Source: Acetobacteraceae bacterium
Lineage (GTDB): Bacteria; Pseudomonadota; Alphaproteobacteria; Acetobacterales; Acetobacteraceae
Reading direction: 5' to 3'
Assembly: GCA_024280945.1 (NCBI GenBank)
Contig: JAMXLO010000122.1
Coordinates: 62,001-126,000, forward strand
Length of the DNA stretch: 64,000 nucleotides
Shown in pieces: positions 27,539-36,281 of the stretch. A program made the translations under genes and the position numbers. The first letter of the stretch is position 1. Each line of letters starts with the position of its first letter. The notes beneath the pieces are model-generated. The model saw only the letters and a list, made by a program, of their open reading frames with translations, was not told the DNA's origin and did no database searches.

Positions 27539-29508
27539 CACGCGGCCCCGCGCCGGACCTCGGCACGCGATTCCGCCAGATGGTCGAACTTGCGACGATA
27601 GGTACCGAGACCAAGCGTCTGAGAGCGCAGCTCGATGATCAGGTCGTGCAGCTCAGCTTCCGGTACCAGCGCCACGACATCGTCCCAGCCGGGCCAGCCT
27701 TCCTTCTCGGAAAACCCAAGGATCTGCCCGCGCCGACCGGTCAGCAGCCGTTGCGCGCGCGGGGTGAACTCGTTCGGCACGCTGATCGTCACGTGATCGA
27801 CCGGCTCCAGCAGGATCGGATCAGCCTTTGTCAGCCCCTCCTTCATCGCCAGGCTGGTCGCCGTCTTGAACGCCATGTCGGAGCTGTCCACCGAATGGAA
27901 CCCGCCATCCACCAGCGTCACCGATATGTCCACCACGGGGAAACCGAAAGGCCCCTTCTTCGCCGACTCCTCCGCTGCTTCCGCCACGGCGGGGATGAAG
28001 TTGCGCGGTACCGCACCGCCGACGATCTTGTCGACGAACGCGAAGCCCTCGCCGCGCTGCCGCGGCGCAATGTCGATCTTCACGTCGGCAAACTGACCGT
28101 GCCCGCCGCTCTGTTTCTTCAGGCGGCCATGTTGATGCACCGGTCGGCGAATCGTCTCCTTGTAAGCCACCTGCGGCTTGTGCGTGTTCACCTTCAGCCC
28201 GTAATCGCGTTGCAGCCGCTCCACTGTCGAGTTGAGATGCATCTCGCCCTGACCGAACAGCACCGTCTCGCTGGTGTCCTGCTGCTGCTCAAGCGTCAAC
28301 GTTGGATCCGCCTCGCGCTGCTTCTGGAGCGCGCCGCTCAACTTGGCGTCATCCTTGTGGTCCGACGTCGATATTGCCAGCGAATACACAGCATCAGGTG
28401 CGGTGGGAAACGGCAACTGATCCGGCGACCCGCCAGGCGAAACCGTGGCGCCGGTCGGCACACCTTCCAGCCGGCCGAGAGCGACAATCTCGCCTTCAGC
28501 CACCTCGGGAATCTTCGCCAGTTCGCCACCCGGCATCCGATAGATGCCACCCAGCCGCGTACCGCCGAGAGTCGCGCCATCCTTGATCTGACCACGCCAG
28601 ATACGCGCATAGGACAGCTTGCCCGTATGGCCGGCATGCACCGTCTTGAACACCTGAGCCAGCGGCGCACCATCAGCCTCGATGCCTTTGCGGGCGGCGG
28701 TCTCCGCAGCCATCGGCGTATCGTGTCGCAGTGCCTTCCACAGACGCCGCACCCCGCCAGCGTTCTCCGCCGATCCCAGCAGCACTTCGATCACCGCGCC
28801 CGCCGCCAGGTCCTTCCGCAGGTCGTTGTAGATCTCGGCCGTGGTTGGCTTCACATCCTCCAGGACCTTTTCCAACAGCGTATCGTCGCGATCTGCCAGC
28901 ACCTCGACCAGCTTGTTCAGCGCCTCCTGCTCATCGTCATGCATCTCGGATGGGATCTGGATCAGCTCCGAAGCCTGACCCTTGCGATAGCGGTAGGCGC
29001 GCTCGCTCACGACATCGACATAGCCGCTGACGGTTTCGCCATGCAGGATCGGCACCTGGCGCAGCACCAATGGCGACTTCGCGTATGCCTGCAGCGCCGC
29101 CAGCGTATCGCTCACGCTGCCCTCCAGCGTGTCGATCTTATTGATGAACAGAATGTGCGGCATGCCTTCGTCCGATAACTGCTTCAGCAGCGGCGCGACG
29201 GTCAGCGCGCGCGCTGGCGCCGGCTCGCAGACCACCACCGCCAGGTCCGCCATCGCCAGTGCACAGCTGGTCTCGTATGAAAATTCCACCGATCCTGGAC
29301 AATCCAGCACGGCCCAAGGATCGCCAAGGAAAGAGCAGTGGCCCAATCGGATCTCGGTGGTGGCTGGGCGGTTGCGTGGATCGGCCGGTCGCTTGACCGG
29401 CGTCCCGGCCGCCTCCATCAGCGCCTCGAACAGCGTGGACTTGCCGCTGCTATAGGGCCCGACCAGCGCCACCGAGCGGGGACTTCTGCCGTTCTGATTT
29501 CCTGACAT
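27538..29508 (-). CDS. EF-G paralogue (translational GTPase, EF-G-like)
   Basis: A 656-residue translational GTPase. The P-loop GPYSSGKST (G1), DCPGSVEF (G3 position) and NKID (G4) are visible, followed by EF-G domain II (VFKTVHAGHTGKLSYARIWR), domain IV (KKQSGGHGQFADVKIDIAPR) and domain V. It is shorter than housekeeping EF-G (about 690-700 residues) and the G3 motif departs from the usual DTPGHVDF (Ser for His at the catalytic position), which places it among the EF-G-like paralogues of unknown role. No rpsL, rpsG or tuf genes are near. It overlaps the SDR by one base and follows marR after 69 bases. Confidence 0.88.
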   Translation of the reverse strand: MSGNQNGRSPRSVALVGPYSSGKSTLFEALMEAAGTPVKRPADPRNRPATTEIRLGHCSFLGDPWAVLDCPGSVEFSYETSCALAMADLAVVVCEPAPARALTVAPLLKQLSDEGMPHILFINKIDTLEGSVSDTLAALQAYAKSPLVLRQVPILHGETVSGYVDVVSERAYRYRKGQASELIQIPSEMHDDEQEALNKLVEVLADRDDTLLEKVLEDVKPTTAEIYNDLRKDLAAGAVIEVLLGSAENAGGVRRLWKALRHDTPMAAETAARKGIEADGAPLAQVFKTVHAGHTGKLSYARIWRGQIKDGATLGGTRLGGIYRMPGGELAKIPEVAEGEIVALGRLEGVPTGATVSPGGSPDQLPFPTAPDAVYSLAISTSDHKDDAKLSGALQKQREADPTLTLEQQQDTSETVLFGQGEMHLNSTVERLQRDYGLKVNTHKPQVAYKETIRRPVHQHGRLKKQSGGHGQFADVKIDIAPRQRGEGFAFVDKIVGGAVPRNFIPAVAEAAEESAKKGPFGFPVVDISVTLVDGGFHSVDSSDMAFKTATSLAMKEGLTKADPILLEPVDHVTISVPNEFTPRAQRLLTGRRGQILGFSEKEGWPGWDDVVALVPEAELHDLIIELRSQTLGLGTYRRKFDHLAESRAEVRRGAA

Positions 29509-29577
29509 GCGGGCGCCCTCCCATGAGTTTGCGGGTCCCGATCCTAGCGGAGTTTTTGTGACAGGCGAGTCTCGCAG

Positions 29578-30093
29578 TCAGTTCGCCGCTGCACCCTCTT
29601 CATCGTCGGCGACCCCTTCGACAAGCACACTGAGTTTGTCGAGCGCCTTCAGCAGCGCCGTCCATTCAGCCTTGCTCATCCCCTCGGCCAACTGCCCCTC
29701 GAGTTCGCAGGCGAGCGGCACCATGCCTTGGTAGACCGAGATTCCGCGGCGCGTGAACCGGAGCAACCGACCGCGGCCATCTTGGGGGTCCGGCGCCTGT
29801 CGCAACAGTCCGCGACTGACCAGGCTCGCGGCAGCCCGGCTGACCTTCACCTTGTCCATGGTCGTCCACTCGCCAACCGTGCTGGGCGACACCGTGCCGA
29901 AGCGGCCGACGATCGCCAGCACGCGCCACTCCGGAATGCTCAGTCCATACGCGTCCGAATAGCGCCGAGCGAACATGCGCGAAACACGGTTGGCAGCAAC
30001 CGACAGGCGATAGGGTAGAAAGTCTTCCAACTTGAACGCTGCACCATTGGCTACCGGCTTCTCCCGGGGCGTCCTCCCTGATTTTGTTTTCAT
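29578..30093 (-). CDS. MarR-family transcriptional regulator
   Basis: A 171-residue winged-helix regulator. The segment SIPEWRVLAIVGRFGTVSPSTVGEWTTMDKVKVSRAAASLVSRGLL contains the recognition helix, and the wing follows with DPQDGRGRLLRFTRRG. MarR proteins are dimers that usually repress and release DNA when they bind a phenolic ligand. It lies at the end of the HpaB-LigB-LigA-DLH group on the same strand, 57 bases after the monooxygenase gene, and is a good candidate to control that group and the divergent genes from 33620. No operator was identified. Confidence 0.9.
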   Translation of the reverse strand: MKTKSGRTPREKPVANGAAFKLEDFLPYRLSVAANRVSRMFARRYSDAYGLSIPEWRVLAIVGRFGTVSPSTVGEWTTMDKVKVSRAAASLVSRGLLRQAPDPQDGRGRLLRFTRRGISVYQGMVPLACELEGQLAEGMSKAEWTALLKALDKLSVLVEGVADDEEGAAAN

Positions 30094-30150
30094 TTGTAAC
30101 GATACTCCTGGCCTCGCCCTCCTTGATATATCGCGCCGTCCGACTGCGCG

Positions 30151-31608
30151 CTAGATCGCCGCCGATCGGGCCTCCAACGAGTCAAGCAACTGCGAGATGC
30201 GCTGCATGTATTCGTTCCGATCATATAGCGAATACAAGGATCCAGCAAGCCGCACCGGATCGCCGGAGTAGTATCGTTCGTACAGCTGTTGCCGGCCGGC
30301 AAAGGAAGACACCGCTGCGTCGAACGCCAGGCGAAACAGCCTGATGCGCGACCGTGAATCGGCATTCGCCGCCTGGAAGTACCGCTCCACGTCGGGCCAG
30401 ACCGTACTGCCTGTCTCGGTAAAGGACGGTACAGAGACCAAGCCACCGGCGCCGAGTGTCTGGATGATTTCGCAGGCACGAACAAACATCTTGGGAAACA
30501 TCATCCGTACGGTCCACAGCGGCATCGCTGCCGGCGTGATCACTCGCTGCGCATTCGGCGCGGCATCGGCTTCCGAGGCGCGCAGGCAGGCGCGACAGAA
30601 CTCGGTGAACTGGATCAACTCCGCCAACATGTTCTGCACGTGCAGGTGCTGGTCTATGTTGGTGGACTTCGCGACCGCGAAACCGAGCCCCATCATGAAC
30701 TCGGCCTTGGCCAGGTTCTTGGTGCTGAACTGATGCATCACATGCGGCATGGCCCCAGTGCGGTTGTAGAGGCCGTTGCACATCTCCGCATCACGATGAA
30801 TGAACACCCGCTCCCACGGCACCAGCACGTTGTCGAACACGACCATGCCATCGGTCTCATCCAGCCGCGACGACAGCGGATAGTCCATCGGCGAGGCCGC
30901 CTCGAGATGTACGACGGATGGACGACAGATGAAGCGCAACCCGGGAGTCGCGACAGGGATGCAGAACCCAAAGGCGTACGGCGCGGCTTCGGGCGTATTC
31001 GCGAGATAGGTGGACGGCATCACCCAGATGTCGTTGGCATAGGCACACAGCGTCGACACCATGCGTGCGCCGGTCACCACGATGCCCGCATCGGTTTCCT
31101 TGACGATCCTGGCGGCCAGATCCTTGTCCTGTTGTTCCACCGGACGCGATCGATCTACCTGCGGATTGACCAGCGTGTGCGTCATCACGATGTCGTTCTC
31201 GCGCGCATACACGTAGTAGTTCCACAAATTGTCGGCGAACCTGCCGAACGCCTGGTGCGCCGAGGCGAAACCGGTCAGCGTGATGTTGAGGAAGTCAGGA
31301 CTGCGGCCGAACATGCCACAGGTCGCGTCCATCCAGATCTTCACCATCTCACGCCGCCGAATCAGATCATCGATGGAGTGCGGCTGGATGAACGACAGAC
31401 CGACACGATCGCCGCTGCCGGGCGCGCGATAGGTCATCCGCTCCAGCAGTGCCGGCTCGTGCTGCATGTCGTAGAGGTCTGCCACGCTTTGCGCTGCCGC
31501 GGCGAAGCGGCGGTCGGTGACGACATTGGTGACGCGTTCGCCGTCGATCCAGATCTGCCGGTCGTCGCGCAGCGAGTCGAGGAACGCACGACCGGTGCGG
31601 ATGGGCAT
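30151..31608 (-). CDS. 4-hydroxyphenylacetate 3-hydroxylase (HpaB) family monooxygenase
   Basis: A 485-residue flavin-dependent monooxygenase of the HpaB family: FLDSLRDDRQIWIDGERVTN at the N-terminus, THTLVNPQVDRSRP, GARMVSTLCAYANDIWVMPS, FDNVLVPWERVFIHRD, and ARNIDQHLHVQNMLAELIQF-like helices later. These enzymes use reduced FAD delivered by a separate reductase to ortho-hydroxylate a phenol to a catechol. No HpaC-type reductase is adjacent. It is 4 bases from ligB, so hydroxylation followed by ring cleavage of the catechol is the likely order. The substrate is not known; 4-hydroxyphenylacetate is only the family name. Confidence 0.9.
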   Translation of the reverse strand: MPIRTGRAFLDSLRDDRQIWIDGERVTNVVTDRRFAAAAQSVADLYDMQHEPALLERMTYRAPGSGDRVGLSFIQPHSIDDLIRRREMVKIWMDATCGMFGRSPDFLNITLTGFASAHQAFGRFADNLWNYYVYARENDIVMTHTLVNPQVDRSRPVEQQDKDLAARIVKETDAGIVVTGARMVSTLCAYANDIWVMPSTYLANTPEAAPYAFGFCIPVATPGLRFICRPSVVHLEAASPMDYPLSSRLDETDGMVVFDNVLVPWERVFIHRDAEMCNGLYNRTGAMPHVMHQFSTKNLAKAEFMMGLGFAVAKSTNIDQHLHVQNMLAELIQFTEFCRACLRASEADAAPNAQRVITPAAMPLWTVRMMFPKMFVRACEIIQTLGAGGLVSVPSFTETGSTVWPDVERYFQAANADSRSRIRLFRLAFDAAVSSFAGRQQLYERYYSGDPVRLAGSLYSLYDRNEYMQRISQLLDSLEARSAAI

Positions 31609-31612
31609 GTGC

Positions 31613-32443
31613 TTACGCCGGTTCGAGCGCCAGCAGGCCGTAACCGGTGATCATCGGCGCATGATAGGTGCGCCCGATCCGCCTCACCGCCGGACCAAGG
31701 GCCGCGCGCATCGGCAGCCAGTTGATCATCTCGATCCCCTCGGTGCCACCGCGCTCCATGTAGTCGCGATGCGACAGCCCAGCCAGCGGCTCCGGATCGG
31801 TTTCCAGCCGGTCGAGGAACTCGTTGTCCCAGTTCGGATCGGTGAAGCCGAACCGTGTACCCTGCAACTGATGCGACAGCCCGCCGGTGCCGAACACCAC
31901 GACGCGGATGTCCTTCGGATAGCTCTCTACGGCGCGCCGGAATGCCTGCCCCAGCTTGTACAACCGCCGCGCCTTCGGCACTGGGTGCTGGATCACGTTC
32001 ACTGCGAATGGCACGATCGGTACCGGCCAGCGCGTATCGGTCAGCATCGGCATGAATGACATAACGCCATGATCGACCGACATCTCCTGGCAGATCGTCG
32101 GATCGAACTCGTCCTCGACAAGGCTGCGCGCCAGATGCCAGGAGAAATCAGGATCTCCGCGCATGTCGGGCAGGTCGCGCTTGCCCCAGCCTTCGTCCGC
32201 CTGCGGATACGCCTCGCTCGCACCAAGGGCGAAGGTCGGATAGGCGTCGAAAAAGAACTGGTTGCCGTGATCGTTGTAGACAATGATGAACAGGTCAGGC
32301 CGCAGCCCTTCCAGCCAGGCGCGCACCGGCACATAGCCGTCGAACAACGGCGCCCACATCGGGTCCTTCTGCTGCCCTTTGTCGTATACCGGTCCAAAGG
32401 ACGGCGCGTGCGACGAGCCGATGCCTCCAACGATGCGTCCCAT
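31613..32443 (-). CDS. ligB: LigB-type extradiol ring-cleavage dioxygenase, beta (catalytic) subunit
   Basis: A 276-residue class III extradiol dioxygenase subunit. Candidate iron ligands H12 (GSSHAPSF) and H59 (YNDHGNQFF) are in place, and GTGGLSHQLQG carries the conserved acid-base histidine region. It would open a catechol ring between a hydroxylated carbon and its non-hydroxylated neighbour, as in protocatechuate 4,5-dioxygenase or gallate dioxygenase. Together with the small LigA subunit encoded just before it (2 bases between) and the HpaB-like gene just after it, it forms the core of an aromatic-degradation operon. The exact substrate is an inference. Confidence 0.9.
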   Translation of the reverse strand: MGRIVGGIGSSHAPSFGPVYDKGQQKDPMWAPLFDGYVPVRAWLEGLRPDLFIIVYNDHGNQFFFDAYPTFALGASEAYPQADEGWGKRDLPDMRGDPDFSWHLARSLVEDEFDPTICQEMSVDHGVMSFMPMLTDTRWPVPIVPFAVNVIQHPVPKARRLYKLGQAFRRAVESYPKDIRVVVFGTGGLSHQLQGTRFGFTDPNWDNEFLDRLETDPEPLAGLSHRDYMERGGTEGIEMINWLPMRAALGPAVRRIGRTYHAPMITGYGLLALEPA

Positions 32444-32445
32444 GA

Positions 32446-32778
32446 TCAGCGTCCTTTCCGCTGCGCCATGAACTGCTCCAGCGACATGCCGGCGGTGTGT
32501 GCGCCGACCTCGTACAGCGCAATGCCGAGTGCGCCCGCAATCTTGATGATCAGGTAGATGTTGCCGCCGGCCTCGATCATGCCCTTCCAGTCGCGCCGCC
32601 GCACCAGGTCGGCTTCGACGTCGTTCAACCCAATGCCACGGAGATAGCCGGTTTCATCCGCAACGAACGCCTCCCGGTTGGCCGGATCGGTCAGCGACAT
32701 CGCCATCCGGTTCAGCCGATAACCGGCGCGCGAGCGTTCGCCGGTAAACACCGCTGCGCCAGATATCTCATCGAGCAT
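32446..32778 (-). CDS. ligA: LigA-type dioxygenase alpha (small) subunit
   Basis: A 110-residue, mainly helical protein of the protocatechuate 4,5-dioxygenase alpha-subunit family: RSRAGYRLNRMAMSLTDPAN, then GLNDVEADLVRRRDWKGMIEAGGNIYLIIKIA and GVHTAGMSLEQFMA-like end (here GAHTAGMSLEQFMAQR). In LigAB the small subunit covers the active site of LigB and is needed for activity. Its gene is 13 bases after the dienelactone hydrolase gene and 2 bases before ligB. Separate A and B subunits fit LigAB rather than the fused gallate dioxygenase DesB. Confidence 0.92.
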   Translation of the reverse strand: MLDEISGAAVFTGERSRAGYRLNRMAMSLTDPANREAFVADETGYLRGIGLNDVEADLVRRRDWKGMIEAGGNIYLIIKIAGALGIALYEVGAHTAGMSLEQFMAQRKGR

Positions 32779-32791
32779 GCCAGCGCCTCCG

Positions 32792-33523
32792 CTATTTCAG
32801 ATGGCGATCCCAAAGGGAAAGAATCTTCGACCACGTGGTCTCGGCCGCCAGCGTGTCATACACCGCACGTTCGGGGAAGCAGAAGCCGTGGTGCGTGCCG
32901 GGGAAGGTCTCCACCGTCGCCTTCACGTCGGTCTTGTTCAGCGCCGCCTTCAGGTCGGGAATCACGTTGGCGGGCACCGACTGATCGTGTTCGGCAAACG
33001 CGTAGTAGAGTTCACCCTTGACCTTGCCCAGCGACAGGTGTGGCGAGTCGTCCTTGTCGGTGACGATCCCCACGCCGTACAGCGAAGCGGCGGCCGCCAT
33101 GCGATGCGGGAAGGCCGCCGCGACCGAGGTGATATAGCGCCCGCTCATACAGTGCCCGACGCAGCCAACCGGTCCAGGCTTAACCCGGTCGTTGGCATCG
33201 AACCACGCCAGCATTGCCGCCGTGTCGTCGTTCACGTACGGAATGGTCAGGCTGTTCATCGACGCGCGGATCACGCCCGACATGCCGTCGTCGCGCCGCG
33301 GAATATCGAAGCGCACCGTACCCAGCCGATAGTACATGTCGGGCAGCAGGCAGGCATAGCCATGCTTGGCGATCCGGCGCGCCATGTTGCGCAGCTCCTC
33401 GCGGATACCGGGCGCGTCCATGTAGAAGATGATGCCGGGAAACTGTCCTTCGCCTTCCGGCGCTGCCATGAAGGTCGGCATCCGCCCATGCTTGGTGGTA
33501 ACGATGACCTCGCTCTCAACCAT
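32792..33523 (-). CDS. Dienelactone hydrolase family protein
   Basis: A 243-residue alpha/beta hydrolase. The nucleophile is a cysteine (C125 in GHCMSGRY), with D180 (AEHDQSV) and H212 (GTHHGF) completing the triad, as in dienelactone hydrolase. ATG 33523 is chosen from a longer open frame because AAGGAAG precedes it and the family N-terminus begins there. In aromatic pathways the enzyme opens a lactone; in 4,5-cleavage pathways a lactonase follows dehydrogenation of the ring-cleavage product, which would fit this operon. It is the first gene of the minus-strand group and is divergent from the serine hydrolase at 33620. Confidence 0.9.
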   Translation of the reverse strand: MVESEVIVTTKHGRMPTFMAAPEGEGQFPGIIFYMDAPGIREELRNMARRIAKHGYACLLPDMYYRLGTVRFDIPRRDDGMSGVIRASMNSLTIPYVNDDTAAMLAWFDANDRVKPGPVGCVGHCMSGRYITSVAAAFPHRMAAAASLYGVGIVTDKDDSPHLSLGKVKGELYYAFAEHDQSVPANVIPDLKAALNKTDVKATVETFPGTHHGFCFPERAVYDTLAAETTWSKILSLWDRHLK

Positions 33524-33619
33524 TGGGCGGCCTTCCTTTGCGTTCGCAGTCACAGTGTCGCGCCACTGGCCAGACCGCGCAACCGCGCGGCATACTGCGC
33601 CGCAGACCCGGAGGGCTCC
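33524..33619. other. Divergent promoter region of the aromatic cluster
   Basis: 96 bases between the first genes of two divergent groups (dienelactone hydrolase on the minus strand, serine hydrolase on the plus strand). Both ribosome-binding sites are visible (AAGGAAG and GGAGGG). The region should hold both promoters and any MarR operator; I see no convincing palindrome of the MarR type. Confidence 0.4.
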
Positions 33620-34804
33620 ATGGCAAACGATACGATCGGCCAGCCGTTGCGGGCGGCGGTCAACGACGGCCGCGTTCCCGGTGTCGTCGCACTCGCGGCG
33701 AACCGCAACGGCACGTTCTACCAGGGGGCGTTCGGTCGTCGAAGCCTGTCCGAGGACGCCGGGATGACGATGGACACCATGTTCCGCATCGCCTCGATGA
33801 CGAAGGCCGTGACCGGCGTCGCGGCCATGCAGTGCGTCGAGCGTGGTCTGCTGTCGCTCGATCAGCCAGCCGGCGAGATCGTGCCGGACCTGGCGGAGCC
33901 ACAGGTGCTCGATGGCTTCGACACGAATGGCGAACCGATCCTTCGGCCCGCCCGGCGCAAGATCACGCTGCGCTCGCTGCTCACGCATACCGCGGGGTTT
34001 GTCTATCCATGGTGGAACGCGAGCTTCAATCGCTATGTCGAAGCAACCGGCATACCGACCATCATGTCAGGCAAGCTCGCGGCGTTGAACGTGCCTCTCG
34101 GGTTCGATCCGGGCGAACGCTGGGAGTACGGTATCAACATCGACTGGGCCGGCTGCATGGTCGAAAAGGTGAGCGGTCAGGATCTCGACAGCTATATGCG
34201 CGCGAACATCTTTGCGCCGCTCGGGATGCACGACAGCGGTTTCGTACCAAACGCCGAGCAGTTCTCCCGCAGCGTGCAGGCGCACGCACGCAAGCCAGAT
34301 GGCTCACTTGAGCCAGTGCCCAGAACGCCACCGGCCAAGGCGGAATTCTATGCTGGGGGTGGTGGGCTGTCCTCCACCGGTCCCGACTACCTCACCTTCC
34401 TGCGCATGTTATTGCACGGAGGAACTCTGAACGGCGCGCAGGTGTTGAAGCCGGAGACGGTCTCGCTGATGCTGCGGAACCACATCGGGAATCTGCTGGT
34501 CAACAAATTGCCGACATCGCAGCCCGCGGTGTCGAATGATGCCGAATTCTTCCCCGGCATGGCGAAGAAATGGGGCCTCACCTGGCTGATCAATACCGAC
34601 GATGTGCCAGGCCGTCGCAGCGCCGGCAGCGTCGCCTGGGCGGGGCTGTTCAACACCTACTACTGGCTCGACCCGAAGCAGCAGGTGACGGGCGTCATCA
34701 TGACGCAGATCCTGCCGTTTGCCGACCCAACGGTGCTGCACCTGCTGGATGAGTTCGAGACCGCGGTCTATCGCACAGTGAAGGAGAAAGCACGCAATGG
34801 CTGA
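33620..34804 (+). CDS. Serine hydrolase of the beta-lactamase/family VIII esterase type
   Basis: A 394-residue class C beta-lactamase-like hydrolase. The S-x-x-K motif is S59-M-T-K62 (RIASMTKAVTGVAAM), and the tyrosine of the second motif is probably Y170 (ERWEYGINID). LLTHTAGFVYPW and FAPLGMHDSGF are usual for the group, which includes esterases, D-aminopeptidases and 6-aminohexanoate-dimer hydrolases. No signal peptide is seen, so the enzyme is cytoplasmic and unlikely to be a resistance factor. ATG 33620 has GGAGGG upstream. The 3' end overlaps the SelA-like gene by 8 bases. Confidence 0.9.
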   Translation: MANDTIGQPLRAAVNDGRVPGVVALAANRNGTFYQGAFGRRSLSEDAGMTMDTMFRIASMTKAVTGVAAMQCVERGLLSLDQPAGEIVPDLAEPQVLDGFDTNGEPILRPARRKITLRSLLTHTAGFVYPWWNASFNRYVEATGIPTIMSGKLAALNVPLGFDPGERWEYGINIDWAGCMVEKVSGQDLDSYMRANIFAPLGMHDSGFVPNAEQFSRSVQAHARKPDGSLEPVPRTPPAKAEFYAGGGGLSSTGPDYLTFLRMLLHGGTLNGAQVLKPETVSLMLRNHIGNLLVNKLPTSQPAVSNDAEFFPGMAKKWGLTWLINTDDVPGRRSAGSVAWAGLFNTYYWLDPKQQVTGVIMTQILPFADPTVLHLLDEFETAVYRTVKEKARNG

Positions 34805-36281
34805 TCGGACCGACAGCAACGCCAATCCGTATCTGGCCCTCGGCGTACGTCCCTTCATCAATTGCTGCAGCGTGCGGACCATGCATGGCGGCAGCCTGAT
34901 GCTGCCCCGCGTGCGTGCGGCGATCGATGCGGCGTCGCGCCAGTTCGTCAACCTGGACGAGCTGATGGAAGCCGCCGGCAAACGGCTCGCGGAACTGACG
35001 GGCGCGGAATGGGGCATCGTCACCTGTGGCAGCGCCGCAGCAGTCGCCCTTGCGTCGGCCGCATGCGTCGCCGGCAACGACCCAGTGCGCATGCTGCGGC
35101 TGCCCTTCACCGATGGTTGGGTGAACCGCGTGATCCTGCCGAAGAACCAACGCTTCGCCTACGACCAGGCGATCCGTATGGTCGGCGCGCGGATCGTCGA
35201 GATCGATTCCGCCGCTGACCTGGAGACCGCGCTGCGCGAGCCGGTTGCGATGGTCGCAATCCTCGGCACCAACGAGGAATTCTCCAATATCCGCCTGGAG
35301 GAGATTGTCACGCGGGTGAAGCCTCTCGGCATTCCGATCCTGGTGGATGCAGCGTCGGAGCACCTGCAGCGCCCCAGCCCGTGGCTCGTGCGCGGCGCGG
35401 ACATGGTGATCTACAGCGGCGGGAAATTCCTGCGCGGCCCGCAGACCAGTGGCCTGCTGCTCGGAAGAAAAAACCTGGTGCAGGCCGCCTGGCGCAACGC
35501 CTCGCCGCATCAGGCGTTCGGGCGACCGATGAAGGTGTCGAAGGAAGACGTGATCGGCGTGCTGGCCGCGGTCGAATACTGGTTGAACGAGCGCGACGAA
35601 GCCGCCGAGCTGCAGCACTGGTACGATGACCTGCAGGAGATCGCCCGTCGCGTCGCCACGGTGCCGGGCACCAGCAGCGAAGTGATCGATCCGAAAAGCG
35701 TGGTGCGCGTACCGGTGCTGCGCGTGAAGTGGGACGGCATTGCGCTCGACGGCATGGGGCTGCGCCAGCGCCTGCTCGACGGTTCGCCGCGCATCATGAT
35801 CGACGACACCGCGGCCACCGCGAACTCGGTCACCATCGACCCGTTCCAGTTCCAGCCCGGCGAGGCGGCCCAGGTCGGCCAGGCGATCGCCGATGCACTG
35901 AAAGCGGCGCACAATCTGCATCCTGCGACCGAGCCACAGGCGCAGACAGACCTCTCGGGCACCTGGGACGTGCGCGTGCAGTTCCTGCATGGTGAGCGCA
36001 GGCATCGACTGAAGCTGCAGCAGCAAGGCAGCCAGCTCAGCGGCAGTCAGCAGTCGGAGCAGTTCGAAAGCAATGTTATCGGCAAGCTGGCAGCGCAGCA
36101 CGTCCACATGCAGTTTGAAACGCGGCACGAGGGCAGTGCCATCGCCTATCGCTTCGAAGGCACCGTCGCCAACGGCAGGATGCAGGGCGATGTGATCCTC
36201 GGCAGCGCCACCGACCATCATCGTGGTCCGGTGAACCTCAGCCAGTTCGGCAAGGGACAATGGGAGGCAACGCGCGCATGA
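34797..36281 (+). CDS. SelA-like PLP-dependent enzyme with extra C-terminal beta domain
   Basis: A 494-residue fold-type I PLP enzyme of the SelA-like group. INCCSVRTMHGG is the N-terminal signature, VTCGSAAAVALASAAC the cofactor loop, D184 in ILVDAASEHL the PLP-pyridine aspartate and K210 in YSGGKFLRGPQTSG the Schiff-base lysine. Relatives include D-glucosaminate-6-phosphate ammonia-lyase and L-seryl-tRNA(Sec) transferase; with no selB or tRNA-Sec nearby a lyase role is more likely. From about residue 385 a domain of about 110 residues follows (LSGTWDVRVQFLHGERRHRL, YRFEGTVANGRMQGDVILGS), which looks like a small beta barrel and is unusual for the family. It overlaps its neighbours on both sides (8 and 4 bases). 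Confidence 0.85.
   Translation: MADRTDSNANPYLALGVRPFINCCSVRTMHGGSLMLPRVRAAIDAASRQFVNLDELMEAAGKRLAELTGAEWGIVTCGSAAAVALASAACVAGNDPVRMLRLPFTDGWVNRVILPKNQRFAYDQAIRMVGARIVEIDSAADLETALREPVAMVAILGTNEEFSNIRLEEIVTRVKPLGIPILVDAASEHLQRPSPWLVRGADMVIYSGGKFLRGPQTSGLLLGRKNLVQAAWRNASPHQAFGRPMKVSKEDVIGVLAAVEYWLNERDEAAELQHWYDDLQEIARRVATVPGTSSEVIDPKSVVRVPVLRVKWDGIALDGMGLRQRLLDGSPRIMIDDTAATANSVTIDPFQFQPGEAAQVGQAIADALKAAHNLHPATEPQAQTDLSGTWDVRVQFLHGERRHRLKLQQQGSQLSGSQQSEQFESNVIGKLAAQHVHMQFETRHEGSAIAYRFEGTVANGRMQGDVILGSATDHHRGPVNLSQFGKGQWEATRA

Noticed and set aside
27499-29178. A 559-codon plus-strand frame opposite the EF-G paralogue
   Set aside because: Arg-, Gln- and His-rich composition without any domain; antisense by-product of a real gene.
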